DNA from: a virus
Length of the DNA: 36,847 bases
Virus record (IMG/VR): IMGVR_UViG_3300035703_000228
Coordinates: 1-36,847 of that record
Strand: one strand, 5' to 3'
Below, one piece after another: positions 28,704 through 36,847 of this stretch (within the stretch, counting starts at the first letter, position 1; each line of letters opens with the position of its first letter). A program made the translations under genes and the position numbers. The notes under the pieces are model-generated. The model had not been told where the DNA came from. It worked only from the letters and a program-made list of their open reading frames with translations, and did no database searches.

Positions 28704-31700
28704 CTAGTGAACCCGAGCGCGCAGCTCGGCGACTTCTTTCTTTAGCGCGACGAGCTCCTTCGCGAGCTCGATCGCCGACACCATCGCGGCGTTGCCGTAT
28801 GCGACCGAGAGGTCGCCGTCGTGCGACTCGATGACCGCCTCGGGTAACACCTCGCGGAGTGACTGCGCCGAGACGCCCGCCTGGGTGATCTCGACGTCGG
28901 TTCGGTCATAGATGCCGCTCTTCACATTCGCGAGATTGACGACAAAGCCGTCGTCGAGGCTGCGCCAGTTGGCCTTTACTCGTTCGTCCGAGTAGGCGGT
29001 GACGTTGCCAGTCGCGGTGACATTCCCGCCGCTGCTGAATGTGACTTTAATGTTCGCATCGGCGATGCTACTCGAAGTGCTGTATTCAAAAACGAGCTCG
29101 CCGCCGCCGCCGTTATCTCGCGATTTCCAGTAACCAAACGCACCGTGATAAAACGCTGTCGTCGCTTTAATTGTTGTCCCCGACAAATTCCCACTTAATG
29201 TGCCACCAGAGAGCGGGAGCGCGTAGCTGCTGTAGTTGCTGCTATGTAAGACGTCGACGTAGCTTGAGTAGGCAGAGCTAGATCCGAAACTTTGCTGCCA
29301 TATTCTCATGCCAATCGCGTCTTTCCTGAACATGACGAGATTGTCGGCGCCGCCAGACCCGTCGGTGTATGACCGAAGGTGCAGGTAGTCCGCCCACGGC
29401 GCGGTGTTATTGTTTGCCCACGATGTAAAGCCAAATACTGCTCGCCCTGCTGCATCAGAGTTTGGCGATTTTATCCGATGGTCATAAGTTCTTAATCGAT
29501 CTGCATCTGTGGCGAGCGATGCACTTCCTGCGCTCCCTGTTACATTGATTGACCACGTCCCGCTTGCGCCGCTACCCGTTAAGGACGGCGAGTACGAGGT
29601 GTAGTTACCGCTGTGCAGGAATGGGCTGTATGCACCGCCGTTGTAAAAAACTGGGTTGTGTTCGTATACCCAAGCCCAGCTCCCGCTGCCGTTGTGTAGG
29701 AAGACTTTGCTTGAAACCCCGGCGTCGCTTCGTGTCAGCCCGAACCCCCAAGGGCTGCTGCTACTGGTCGTCAGGGTTAGCGGCTGCGATCCGCCTCCGC
29801 TGATGTTTAATGTGCCGGTGATTGTTCCGCCGCTTATTGGGAGCGCATAGCTGCTGTAGTTTGCGGCGTGGAGGACTTGATTTCCGCTTTGCTGTAACGC
29901 TACCGAGAAATTTGCTGCGGCTGTCGTAATCTGAAGCGGATACGACGTGCCCCCGGTTGCGTCATATATTGTAAGCCCGCCTCCCGAACTTGAGTAAATA
30001 GTCCACTTTTTGCCGGAGCCGCCAGTCGCGTGCAGATACAAAGCTGCGGCGTTGGAGTTTGCGATGTAGAGCGTTCGCTCTGTTCCGGAGATGGCGTTAA
30101 AGCCGTTAAAGCCGGAACCGATACCGACATCGCCGGTTATAGTTCCGCCGCTCAACGGCAAAGCGTAGCCGCTGTAGTTTGCGGCGTGGAGGACTTGGTT
30201 TCCGCTCTGCTGTAACGCCACAAGCGAGTTCACTGCCGATGCGTCAATGCGAAACTTCCGTGTAAGCCCCGTTAAGCCAACCGTGTTGTCATCGTGGACG
30301 AGGAACTCGAAGTATGTTCCCCAGTGCGATGCGGAGTTACTTCGACCAAACTCAATAGCGCTTCCGATCGAGTCTGACCCGCGAAGAACTACTGCCCCCT
30401 TGCCTGCGTTACTTGCTCTCTGAATTATTAGCGGAGACGAATAATTTGTTTGATCTGTAATAGACGCTGTTGTCGTGTCGCCTAGCCCAAGATAAATTTG
30501 TCCGCCTAAATCAGCGATCCTGACATCGCCATACACAACGGATGGTGATGTAGGCGACCCGCCACGAAGGAATAAATCGCCGCCAGCAAGTCCAGCGCCG
30601 TTGTCAGAGTCGCCCGCCTTAATGATTAGGTTTCTGCCACGCCCCGTGCCCTTCGTTGCGGGAGTGGCGCCACCCGACCCGATAACCGAAATTGTCCACG
30701 GCCCTGCTTCGTTAGTCGATGAACCAAAGTTGATGTTCGCGCCCTGCGCGAATGATGCGTTCCCCGTCATCGTCCCGCCGCTTAACGGGAGATAGCTTGA
30801 CAGAGCCGAGCTTGTGATATAGCCGCTGGGGTTTGTTGAGTTATACGGCGTGTATCCAAGGGCGGTCGTCACCTGGCCGCTTGATAACGCAAAAGAAGTA
30901 AAGTTTCCGCTATGAGCGACAGTCCGCCACGATCCCCAGGTGCTCTCGCTCGTCGCCTGGCGAATTGCGATTCCGTCGCCGATGCTTAACTGCGAAGGCC
31001 ACCCGCCGCTGCCGCCGTTGGTGTCCCATCCGGCGACGGTCAGGATGTGGGAGTAGAGCGCGCTCGCGGTAACCGGCGGACTACTTACGGATGAATTGCT
31101 TTTGAAATCGGCAGACAAGGCATAGCCGGTCTTGCCCTGCGGCTGATCGTTTGTCGATCGAGTATCAAGAAATGCGACGAATCGCGAGGAGCCCGTAATT
31201 GACGCGCTGCTTGTGATGTAGCTATTCGGATTCGTGCTGTTGTACGGCGTGAACCCGAGCGCGGTCGTGACGTTGCTCAAGGTAATCTCGCCGCGGATCG
31301 TCGCGGAGCTCTTGTTCTCGACGTTGCCCAGGCCGACGTCGCTCGAGGTGAGAGTGACCGCGCCCGTCCGACCGGCGACCGAGGTGACCGCGTCGGAGAA
31401 AGACATCACGCCCGTCGAGCTGTTGTAGCTCAACGAACCCGAGGCGGAGATTGAGGTGCGAGCTCGAGCCTGGGTGAAGTAGAGATTCGTCGATCCTTCG
31501 GCGAGCGAGTCGGTCGAACCAGGCGAGGCGCTGATCTCGATGTAGGTCGAGCCAGTCCATCGGTAGGTTTTATTCGTGTCGATCGTGACGTAGATCTTGC
31601 CCGTCTCGCCGGTACCAGGGAGCGACGCAAAGTTCGCGACCTCGACAACATCGTCCACATAGGACGGAAGCTGTGTGGACGGAACCTTCCCGGCGGCATC

Positions 31701-31844
31701 GAGTGAGGCGTAGCCATTTGCGACGCCCTTATTCGATGCGACCTCCTTCTGCCCGAGCTCGGTATTAAGCCCGGTGAAGTTGGCGTCGACTTCCTGGTGA
31801 GTAAGAGCGGCGCCCTTACCCGCGCGAGTGACGATCGTTGCCAC
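28704..31844 (-). CDS. Long tail fibre with S74 intramolecular chaperone (1046 aa)
   Basis: N terminus (ATIVTRAGKGAALTHQEVDANF) fits fibre attachment domains. The shaft contains ALPLSGGTITG-type repeats (four), two near-duplicate QQSGNQVLHAANYSSYALP blocks and FTPYNSTNPNSYITSS motifs. The C-terminal about 110 residues are a peptidase S74 domain: YSDERVKANWRSLDDG with catalytic Ser/Lys, DRTDVEITQAGVSAQSLREVLP and a final coiled coil (ELAKELVALKKEVAELRARV). S74 domains trimerise and are then cleaved off. Codon use and GC drop in about 29000-31300, a sign of exchange. Confidence 0.93.
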   Translation of the reverse strand: MATIVTRAGKGAALTHQEVDANFTGLNTELGQKEVASNKGVANGYASLDAAGKVPSTQLPSYVDDVVEVANFASLPGTGETGKIYVTIDTNKTYRWTGSTYIEISASPGSTDSLAEGSTNLYFTQARARTSISASGSLSYNSSTGVMSFSDAVTSVAGRTGAVTLTSSDVGLGNVENKSSATIRGEITLSNVTTALGFTPYNSTNPNSYITSSASITGSSRFVAFLDTRSTNDQPQGKTGYALSADFKSNSSVSSPPVTASALYSHILTVAGWDTNGGSGGWPSQLSIGDGIAIRQATSESTWGSWRTVAHSGNFTSFALSSGQVTTALGYTPYNSTNPSGYITSSALSSYLPLSGGTMTGNASFAQGANINFGSSTNEAGPWTISVIGSGGATPATKGTGRGRNLIIKAGDSDNGAGLAGGDLFLRGGSPTSPSVVYGDVRIADLGGQIYLGLGDTTTASITDQTNYSSPLIIQRASNAGKGAVVLRGSDSIGSAIEFGRSNSASHWGTYFEFLVHDDNTVGLTGLTRKFRIDASAVNSLVALQQSGNQVLHAANYSGYALPLSGGTITGDVGIGSGFNGFNAISGTERTLYIANSNAAALYLHATGGSGKKWTIYSSSGGGLTIYDATGGTSYPLQITTAAANFSVALQQSGNQVLHAANYSSYALPISGGTITGTLNISGGGSQPLTLTTSSSSPWGFGLTRSDAGVSSKVFLHNGSGSWAWVYEHNPVFYNGGAYSPFLHSGNYTSYSPSLTGSGASGTWSINVTGSAGSASLATDADRLRTYDHRIKSPNSDAAGRAVFGFTSWANNNTAPWADYLHLRSYTDGSGGADNLVMFRKDAIGMRIWQQSFGSSSAYSSYVDVLHSSNYSSYALPLSGGTLSGNLSGTTIKATTAFYHGAFGYWKSRDNGGGGELVFEYSTSSSIADANIKVTFSSGGNVTATGNVTAYSDERVKANWRSLDDGFVVNLANVKSGIYDRTDVEITQAGVSAQSLREVLPEAVIESHDGDLSVAYGNAAMVSAIELAKELVALKKEVAELRARVH

Positions 31845-31850
31845 GTTCGA

Positions 31851-32282
31851 TTATTCCTCGGAGATCGTCAGGGTGCTTGAGGCGAATTCCGGAATGATCA
31901 AGTTCGACACGGCGAGCGATGCGGTGAGCGCGCCCTTATAGAGGATCTTCCCTGCGCCGCTCGAGGCGGTGCCGACCGCAAAATGGGAGATCGTGTTCGA
32001 GCCCCCGGTGCATTGCGGGAAGGTGATCGCGGCGGCGTTCGTGACGGAGTTGTTCGTCACGGTCCAGCCGCCCGAGGTGCGCGCGACGGCGACTCGAGCG
32101 TAGCCGGTGTAGCTTGCCTCGCTCGTCGTCTGGTCGCCTGCCTCGCCAGGATCGGCGGTGTGCAGCGAGACGTAGAGGTTCGTGTTCGGCGAGCTCGCCG
32201 CGTTGTCTGCCAGGTTGGCAATCGCCGTACCCTGGAAAAACAGCTTCATCAAGTCATTCTCGAATGTGTTGCCCTTTGACAT
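31851..32282 (-). CDS. gp80-like phage structural protein (143 aa)
   Basis: Start MSKGNTFENDLMKLFFQGTA and TNLYVSLHTADPGEAGDQTT, then EASYTGYARVAVARTSGGW and ITFPQCTGGSNTISHF: a very common phage protein annotated as tail fibre (Gp80) family, found in many siphoviruses near fibre genes. Probably a small virion protein. Precedes the S74 fibre by 6 bp. Confidence 0.8.
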   Translation of the reverse strand: MSKGNTFENDLMKLFFQGTAIANLADNAASSPNTNLYVSLHTADPGEAGDQTTSEASYTGYARVAVARTSGGWTVTNNSVTNAAAITFPQCTGGSNTISHFAVGTASSGAGKILYKGALTASLAVSNLIIPEFASSTLTISEE

Positions 32283-32293
32283 TTGTCAATCTC

Positions 32294-32911
32294 CTAGACT
32301 GTCCAGTTGACATCCCGCGGCCTCGGGACACCGTGAAAACAAACCACGCGCTCTTCGCCAGGCCATCGAGCGCCAAACTTTCGCGAGACGATCTGTCTCG
32401 GGAATAACTCCTGGAGGCGGTCCGGCTCGAGGCCGACCGTCTCCGAGATCCAGGCCTGGTCGCCCCATCGGGTCGGTTCCAGGTAATCCGCAGCGCGCTC
32501 CTCGCTGAACTCGAGCGCGATGTTTGAGAAGTCTCCGCACCAGGCCATCACGCCCGACGCGCAGCTCGACGGCCGACCGAAGTCGGACAGCATCGAGAAC
32601 TGGTGCGGGTAATTGGCGATATCGTCGATCGAGCCGACGATCACGGTGTCCAGGTCGAAGTACAGCGTCGGCCCGGTGAACCATTCAAAGAGCTCGAGCT
32701 TCGACCACCATCCCGACCAGGACCGCAGGATCGGAACTCGGTCGCACGGAACCTCGACGTCCGAAAGACACACGAATCGGTGCGGGATCGAGAGATGCGC
32801 GGTGACGCCCTGGTGAAGGCGCTCGACGTAGTCGATCCCGTAGTCCCCGCCGGAGCGGAGAACACAGGCGACCGTCAGATCACCGCGCGCAGTTCTACTC
32901 TCGGATAACAC
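32294..32911 (-). CDS. GT-A-type glycosyltransferase-like protein
   Basis: About 205 residues from a GTG at 32911; start uncertain because no ATG lies near and the open frame upstream is a shadow of the neighbour. LTVACVLRSGGDYG, RFVCLSDVEVP, then WWSKLELFEWFTGPTLYFDLDTVIVG, divided by a DxD motif (DLD) that binds metal-nucleotide sugar in GT-A enzymes. C terminus CFHGVPRP fits phage homologues. Overlaps the previous gene by 37 bp. Sugar and acceptor unknown; possibly the virion or the fibre. Confidence 0.65.
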   Translation of the reverse strand: MLSESRTARGDLTVACVLRSGGDYGIDYVERLHQGVTAHLSIPHRFVCLSDVEVPCDRVPILRSWSGWWSKLELFEWFTGPTLYFDLDTVIVGSIDDIANYPHQFSMLSDFGRPSSCASGVMAWCGDFSNIALEFSEERAADYLEPTRWGDQAWISETVGLEPDRLQELFPRQIVSRKFGARWPGEERVVCFHGVPRPRDVNWTV

Positions 32912-33522
32912 TCGAGCGCCGTGTCGCGCGTTGCGTTGAAGATCTCGAGGTCCGGATGTCGCTGCGAGGCCTCGTTGAAGGCCGACGCGAACATCTGATA
33001 GGGCGACGCCTTGTTCAGCGCGCCCGGATGATCCCCGAACCAATGTCTCTTCGCCCCCATCTTCATATCGAAGCCGAGCAGCACGATCGGCGAGCAGCTC
33101 GCCAGGACGGCAAGGTTCACCGCCTGGAATCCCGAGTTGTCGCCGCGATGTATTCGACCAGGCTCGAGCGAAAAGCCCTGCCGGTCGACGCTCTCGATGT
33201 AATGCAGGCGCCACCGTCTAGCGGCTCCGGCGTCCTGCGTTACTCGTAAACCGTTGAAGCTCGCCGCGCCCTGGTGGAGATCCCACCATTCCGGGTCCGC
33301 GGCATAGAGCACGTCGGCCCAGGGTGCGAGCTTGTAGTTGTCGTTGACGACGATCACCGCCGCGCGTTCGCGACAGTAGTCGACGTCCTCTGCGGTAAGA
33401 CTAGGCCCGCTCGCGACGACGACGCAGGGACGGCCCCGCAGTCTCGCGAAAGGGTTCCGGCGCACCGCCGAGCGCCTGGGTTTCTGTAGGACCGGGAGCT
33501 CCGTCTCGAGCTGCCCATCCAT
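32875..33522 (-). CDS. DUF115/GT29-like putative glycosyltransferase
   Basis: 215 residues from ATG 33522 (AGGTGG upstream). Core motifs: CVVVASGPSLTAEDVDYC (nucleotide-binding loop), IVVNDNYKLAPWADVLYAADPEWW, RGDNSGFQAVNLAVL and IVLLGFDMKMG with HWFGDH. This pattern is seen in DUF115 or sialyltransferase-like phage proteins. C terminus ends in a basic strand overlapping the GT gene. The two genes probably form one sugar-transfer module. The upstream part of the open frame overlaps the small gene before it and is not used. Confidence 0.6.
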   Translation of the reverse strand: MDGQLETELPVLQKPRRSAVRRNPFARLRGRPCVVVASGPSLTAEDVDYCRERAAVIVVNDNYKLAPWADVLYAADPEWWDLHQGAASFNGLRVTQDAGAARRWRLHYIESVDRQGFSLEPGRIHRGDNSGFQAVNLAVLASCSPIVLLGFDMKMGAKRHWFGDHPGALNKASPYQMFASAFNEASQRHPDLEIFNATRDTALECYPRVELRAVI

Positions 33523-33637
33523 TGATGACCGCCACCTCGGCAAGCTCGCCCTCGAGCTCGTCGCCGACGTTGAACGATCGGACCTGGTGCGCCCCGTCGG
33601 GAACACCGCGGAAGGGAATCTTGCAGATTGCTTTCAT
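33401..33637 (-). CDS. Small conserved phage protein (78 aa)
   Basis: MKAICKIPFRGVPDGAHQVR and FNVGDELEGELAEVAVINGWA resemble the small proteins placed after capsid genes in many phages. The C terminus is Pro/Arg-rich. Overlaps the next gene by 122 bp. Function unknown. Confidence 0.65.
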   Translation of the reverse strand: MKAICKIPFRGVPDGAHQVRSFNVGDELEGELAEVAVINGWAARDGAPGPTETQALGGAPEPFRETAGPSLRRRRERA

Positions 33638-33650
33638 TGAAAGAAACGGA

Positions 33651-33670
33651 GCGGGAGGTTGCCCTCCCGC
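33651..33670 (-). terminator. Terminator-like hairpin after the major capsid gene
   Basis: Transcript sense GCGGGAGG-GCAA-CCTCCCGC (8-bp stem, GNRA loop) followed by TCCGTTTCTTTC, i.e. a broken T-run. Located 25 bp after the capsid stop. Partial termination could make capsid mRNA more abundant than downstream messages. Confidence 0.65.
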
Positions 33671-33694
33671 CCCGCTCTCCTGTCGTCAGTCAGA

Positions 33695-34933
33695 TCAAGT
33701 CGTCGCGCACTTGATGACCTTGACCGCCTGGTTGTCGGCGAGCTTGCCGCCGACGCGCTTGCGGAAGATCCACTTCACCTGTCCCGGAGTCGTCACTTCG
33801 TCGAGCGTTACACGGAGGCCGACGAGGTCGACGATCGTGTAGGCCGCGCGGAAGTCACCGAAGGCGATCGGGAAGGCGTTCGCGCCAATGTCCGCCATGT
33901 CCTCGTTCTCGACCACAGCGTAGCCGAGGAGGCTTGACGGCATCCCGGCGGCGATGCCCGGTTGCCAGAGGTAGTTCGCTTCCGAGTCCTTGAACTTGCG
34001 AACGACCGCCAGGGTCGCCTTGTTCATCATCCAGCGAGCATTCGCGCGGTAGCCCGCCTTCAGCTTGTGGACGAGGTCGACGAGCTTGTCAGCCGGGTAG
34101 GCCACAGGCGAGGTCAGCGACAGCGCCGGGAAGCCAGCCGCAGCGCCGGTCGCGACGTACTGCACCGAGCCGAACGCCAGGGAGGCGTCGTCCGAGGTGC
34201 TCTTCGTCGCGGCCATGATGCCGGTCGGCTTGTTGGTGCCGTTGCCCGTCGTGAAGGCAACGCCTTCGGCGGCGGCGAAAGCCACCGACACCGAGTTCGT
34301 CAGCCAGCCCTGGACATCGAAGAAGATGTCGTTGAGCGACTCTTCCGAGGCCTTCGGGTAGGCGTAGAGCGTGCCGAACGTCGGAGCCACTTCGCCGAGG
34401 CTCGGCGTGTTGCTCTCCGAGCGCGTGCCGTTCTCACCCGCCCAGGCGGTGCCGGTGCCGAGCACGTCGACCAGGATCTTGTAGTCCGGGCTCGACGCGG
34501 TCACCACGTTTGCCACCTGACGCATCGGCGAGATGTTGGTGAGCTGCGTGATGATCGAGCGAGACAGCTCCTCGGGGACAGCGTAGCCGCCCGCCGCCGA
34601 GCCGCCGCTGCCGGTCGTGTAGACCGCCTTGCGCTCGGCATCCTGGAGAGCCGCGATCGACTTCTGGTCGCGCGGGTTGCGGATGTAGTTCACGAAGGCT
34701 GACTTGTGCTCGTCGTCCTTCTTGCCCTCGCCAGCGCCCGCGACCGTGATGCGGCCGAGCTTGACGTTCACTTCCTCGAGCGACTTCTGAACCTTGGCGA
34801 ACTCTGCGTCGGCCTTGGCCTCGAACTCGCGGCGCTCGCTATCCGAACGCTTCTCGAACACCTCACGAGCGGAGCGCTCGTCGGTGACCACCTTGGCGAG
34901 CGCATCGACGGCGCTCTTCACTTCGATAGACAT
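33695..34933 (-). CDS. Major capsid protein, HK97 fold
   Basis: 412 residues. N-terminal about 75 residues are a charged coiled coil (ERSAREVFEKRSDSERREFE, ADAEFAKVQKSLEEVNVKLG), the delta/scaffolding domain usually removed by the prohead protease. The core AGGYAVPEELSRSIITQL, SPMRQVANVVTASSPDYKIL and NDIFFDVQGWLTNSVSVAFA is standard for HK97-fold capsid proteins. Downstream of portal and protease. Confidence 0.97.
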   Translation of the reverse strand: MSIEVKSAVDALAKVVTDERSAREVFEKRSDSERREFEAKADAEFAKVQKSLEEVNVKLGRITVAGAGEGKKDDEHKSAFVNYIRNPRDQKSIAALQDAERKAVYTTGSGGSAAGGYAVPEELSRSIITQLTNISPMRQVANVVTASSPDYKILVDVLGTGTAWAGENGTRSESNTPSLGEVAPTFGTLYAYPKASEESLNDIFFDVQGWLTNSVSVAFAAAEGVAFTTGNGTNKPTGIMAATKSTSDDASLAFGSVQYVATGAAAGFPALSLTSPVAYPADKLVDLVHKLKAGYRANARWMMNKATLAVVRKFKDSEANYLWQPGIAAGMPSSLLGYAVVENEDMADIGANAFPIAFGDFRAAYTIVDLVGLRVTLDEVTTPGQVKWIFRKRVGGKLADNQAVKVIKCATT

Positions 34934-34974
34934 TTTGATTACCTCAAAAAGAATTGATGACTAAATGGTTCCGC

Positions 34975-35631
34975 TCACTTTGCGATGAGCTCCTCGACCG
35001 TTCGCTTGATGTGATCGGCGAGGTCGTTCTCTGCTGTGTCCTCGATCTCTGCGTCACACAGAGCCGAGTCACCGAAGCCATGCGCCGTAATTTGCTTGGC
35101 CTCTTTGCGAGAGAATCCGGCGTCACGCAGGAACCTCTCGAAATCTTTGGGCGAGCTGATGTCGCTCGCTTTGACGCCCGTGATCCGGGCCTCGGAATTG
35201 GCCGGGAATGTCACCGGCGAAACTTCCCAGAGCTGAACGTCGGTCAGAATTCGCGAGTCCTGCTCGCGGTCGACCTGGTATGAGCGCGTCGTGTATCCGA
35301 TCGAGAGCCCGGTCAGCGCGCCGAGCTTGATCAGTTCGCGCGCCTCGTTTCCGCGCTGCGTGTCGGCGAGCTTGCCCTTCACGAAGAGCCCGCGATCGTC
35401 CTCGCGCATTTCCGTCCAGACACCGATCGGCTCTTCTGGGTTGTGCTGCCAAAGCATCGCAGGCATCCGGCCGGAGGCCTTCGCCTCCTCGAGCGACTTC
35501 GCGAACGCGCCAGGCGCGACGACGTCGCTGTAGCTGTCGAGGTTGCCGAAGACCGAGCCGTAGCCCTCGATCACTCCGGAGTCGTCGACCGCCTTGATCT
35601 CGGCGACGACCTTTAGTCGTTTCGTTTCCAT
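34975..35631 (-). CDS. Prohead protease (HK97-like, S78/U35)
   Basis: 218 residues from ATG 35631 (GAGGA eight bases upstream); the portal stop overlaps an upstream ATG at 35646 with no ribosome site. Motifs: GYGSVFGNLDSYSDVVAPGA, catalytic His63 in LWQHN, Ser110 in LTGLSIGY. Cleaves the capsid delta domain and itself during maturation. The C-terminal EIEDTAENDLADHIKR tail is acidic. Confidence 0.94.
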   Translation of the reverse strand: METKRLKVVAEIKAVDDSGVIEGYGSVFGNLDSYSDVVAPGAFAKSLEEAKASGRMPAMLWQHNPEEPIGVWTEMREDDRGLFVKGKLADTQRGNEARELIKLGALTGLSIGYTTRSYQVDREQDSRILTDVQLWEVSPVTFPANSEARITGVKASDISSPKDFERFLRDAGFSRKEAKQITAHGFGDSALCDAEIEDTAENDLADHIKRTVEELIAK

Positions 35632-35642
35632 TGTCGTTGTCC

Positions 35643-36845
35643 TCATGCCGCGCCGGTCGGCGCGACGTCTGAATTCGGCGGCATTCCTGCCGCGGTCATG
35701 TTGAGCGGTTGCAGATACACCTCGCCCTCGTCGATCGGGTTCATGTCCTCGAGACGACGGACGTCGTTCACAGAGAGCCATCCCCAGTTCCGGCCGATCG
35801 CGTAGGCGTCGTAGCGCGACTTCAGATCGCCGCGCAGGAGCGCCTCCGGTGAGAGCTTCGAGAAGTAAGTGTTCGGCGCCGTGATCAGATCGCGCGAAAT
35901 CGACTGCTCCCAGCGCGTCATCCAAGGGCCGATGCAATGTCCCAGGAAGTCGAGCGACTGGTGCTCGATGTTCGAGAACGTCGCGCGCGACAGATCGCCG
36001 ATCAGGTGCGGCGGAACGCGGAATAAGCCCGCGATCTCGGATCGTTGAAACTCGCGCGTCTGTAGGAACTGCGAGTCGTCGTTCGAGAGCGAGAGCCGCT
36101 CGATCGACATCCCCTCCTCGAGGAGCGCCGTCCGTCGAGCGTTACCGCTTCCGGCATAGGCGGAGTTCCAGGTCTCCTTCAATCGCCCGGCCGCTTCTGC
36201 GGAGAGCTTCTGCGGATGCTTCAAGACGACGCCAGGCGTCGCGTCGTTTCGGTAGAACCGGCCCGCGTACTCCTGGGTTGCGTAGGCAACACCGATCGAG
36301 TCGCGTCCGGATTCGATCACACCGACCGGCTGCACTCCGTCGCTCGTGCGGTAGCGGAGCGTGAACACCTCGTCGGCTTGCAGGATGATCGTGTCGCCCT
36401 GCTCTCTGCGTAACTCGTAGACGAGCTGCATATCCGGGAGCTGCTTGATAGTGATGCGATCCGGGTGAATCGGAATCAGCTCGTCTACGATGTTCGAGGC
36501 GCGCGAGCGCCAGTTGATATACGCGAACCCGGCCCCGCGTAGGAGCGCGTGTTCGGTCAACATTTCGCGGAACTCCTGCGAGGTCTGCCAGGAGTTCGGT
36601 CGGTCGTGGAGTAGGAGCTGTAGCGGATGCTCCGCGGCGCGCTCCCGACCGCCATCGGCCCGGCGCCGGTACATATTGAGCGGCATCGAGCCGATCGTCT
36701 CGGCGATCACGCGGACGCAAGCGTAGACCGCAGCGACGCGCATCGCGGTCTGTTCGTTTACATGGACACCCGAGGCGGAATTCGTGCCCTCGAGGCGCAT
36801 GATCAAACGGTCGAGCGCGGTCTGTCCTGCGCTCTTCCGTCGCAT
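35643..36845 (-). CDS. Portal protein (HK97 family)
   Basis: 400 residues. Twelve-fold ring at the capsid vertex through which DNA passes. Start MRRKSAGQTALDRLIMRLEG; motifs AVYACVRVIAETIGSMPLN, LLHDRPNSWQTSQEFREMLT and ATFSNIEHQSLDFLGHCIGPW are textbook HK97 portals. The ATG lies 2 bases from the right window edge, so the gene is complete while its upstream neighbour (terL expected) is at the other end of the window. Confidence 0.97.
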   Translation of the reverse strand: MRRKSAGQTALDRLIMRLEGTNSASGVHVNEQTAMRVAAVYACVRVIAETIGSMPLNMYRRRADGGRERAAEHPLQLLLHDRPNSWQTSQEFREMLTEHALLRGAGFAYINWRSRASNIVDELIPIHPDRITIKQLPDMQLVYELRREQGDTIILQADEVFTLRYRTSDGVQPVGVIESGRDSIGVAYATQEYAGRFYRNDATPGVVLKHPQKLSAEAAGRLKETWNSAYAGSGNARRTALLEEGMSIERLSLSNDDSQFLQTREFQRSEIAGLFRVPPHLIGDLSRATFSNIEHQSLDFLGHCIGPWMTRWEQSISRDLITAPNTYFSKLSPEALLRGDLKSRYDAYAIGRNWGWLSVNDVRRLEDMNPIDEGEVYLQPLNMTAAGMPPNSDVAPTGAA

Positions 36846-36847
36846 GA

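Noticed and set aside
28704-31844. Diversity-generating retroelement acting on the fibre
   Set aside because: No reverse transcriptase gene and no template/variable repeat pair seen; internal duplicates are ordinary fibre repeats.

Overview
The window reads as a temperate, siphovirus-type (HK97-like) tailed phage genome of a Gram-negative, high-GC host. GC is roughly 60 percent by eye. The Gram-negative host is inferred from an Rz/Rz1-type spanin pair with a lipobox; nothing here fixes the host genus. No host genes, rRNA or tRNA genes are visible. terL runs off the left edge, and the portal gene, its normal downstream neighbour, starts 2 bases inside the right edge on the same strand. The integrase lies in the middle with phage genes on both sides. 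The simplest reading is a complete, non-integrated, circularly permuted genome opened between terL and portal.

Layout. The immunity region (about 6273-7427) holds a cro-like gene (minus) and a cI-like S24 repressor (plus), separated by an operator/promoter region, with a second operator/promoter cluster after cI. This is the topology of lambda OR and OL. The plus-strand operon from 7428 to 12226 (PL-like) carries a DUF6884-like protein, a small membrane protein, a lambda-Exo/YqaJ nuclease, a RecT annealing protein, a chain of very small genes and a large serine integrase. The minus-strand operon (PR-like) runs from cro through a lambda-O/YdaU-like initiator containing iterons (probable origin), a helicase-loader-like protein, an SSB-tail-like protein, small genes, a PD-(D/E)XK-like nuclease, RusA and a Q-like regulator. 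It continues into HNH, terS and terL, and across the window edge into the late genes.

Late genes (minus strand, 36845 down to 12200) run as follows: portal, prohead protease, major capsid protein; an inserted block with two glycosyltransferase-like genes, a gp80-like protein, a 1046-residue S74 tail fibre, small virion-type proteins and a 513-residue Ala/Gly/Ser repeat protein; then head-tail connectors, tail terminator, tail tube, two tail chaperones joined by a clear -1 frameshift site, tape measure, one distal tail protein and a 1704-residue tail tip protein. The lysis region follows: coiled-coil membrane protein, amidase endolysin, holin candidate, an HExxH protein, an HTH-metallophosphoesterase, a DUF3310 protein and Rz/Rz1. 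A terminator-like hairpin inside the convergent 3' end of int would end this transcript.

The most notable observations are: a new operator family repeated on both sides of cI, with predicted near-leaderless cI and cro transcripts; two perfect intrinsic terminators directly in front of the tail-tube gene of an otherwise continuous late operon; double tandem repeats (12-bp and 7-bp) inside the initiator gene; the A8 frameshift site; strong over-representation of CTCGAG except in the low-GC middle of the fibre gene; a segment in the end of int that looks like a tRNA 3' end and is a candidate attP; and the misplaced fibre/glycosyltransferase block between capsid and connector genes. There is no stretch over 300 bases without a gene.
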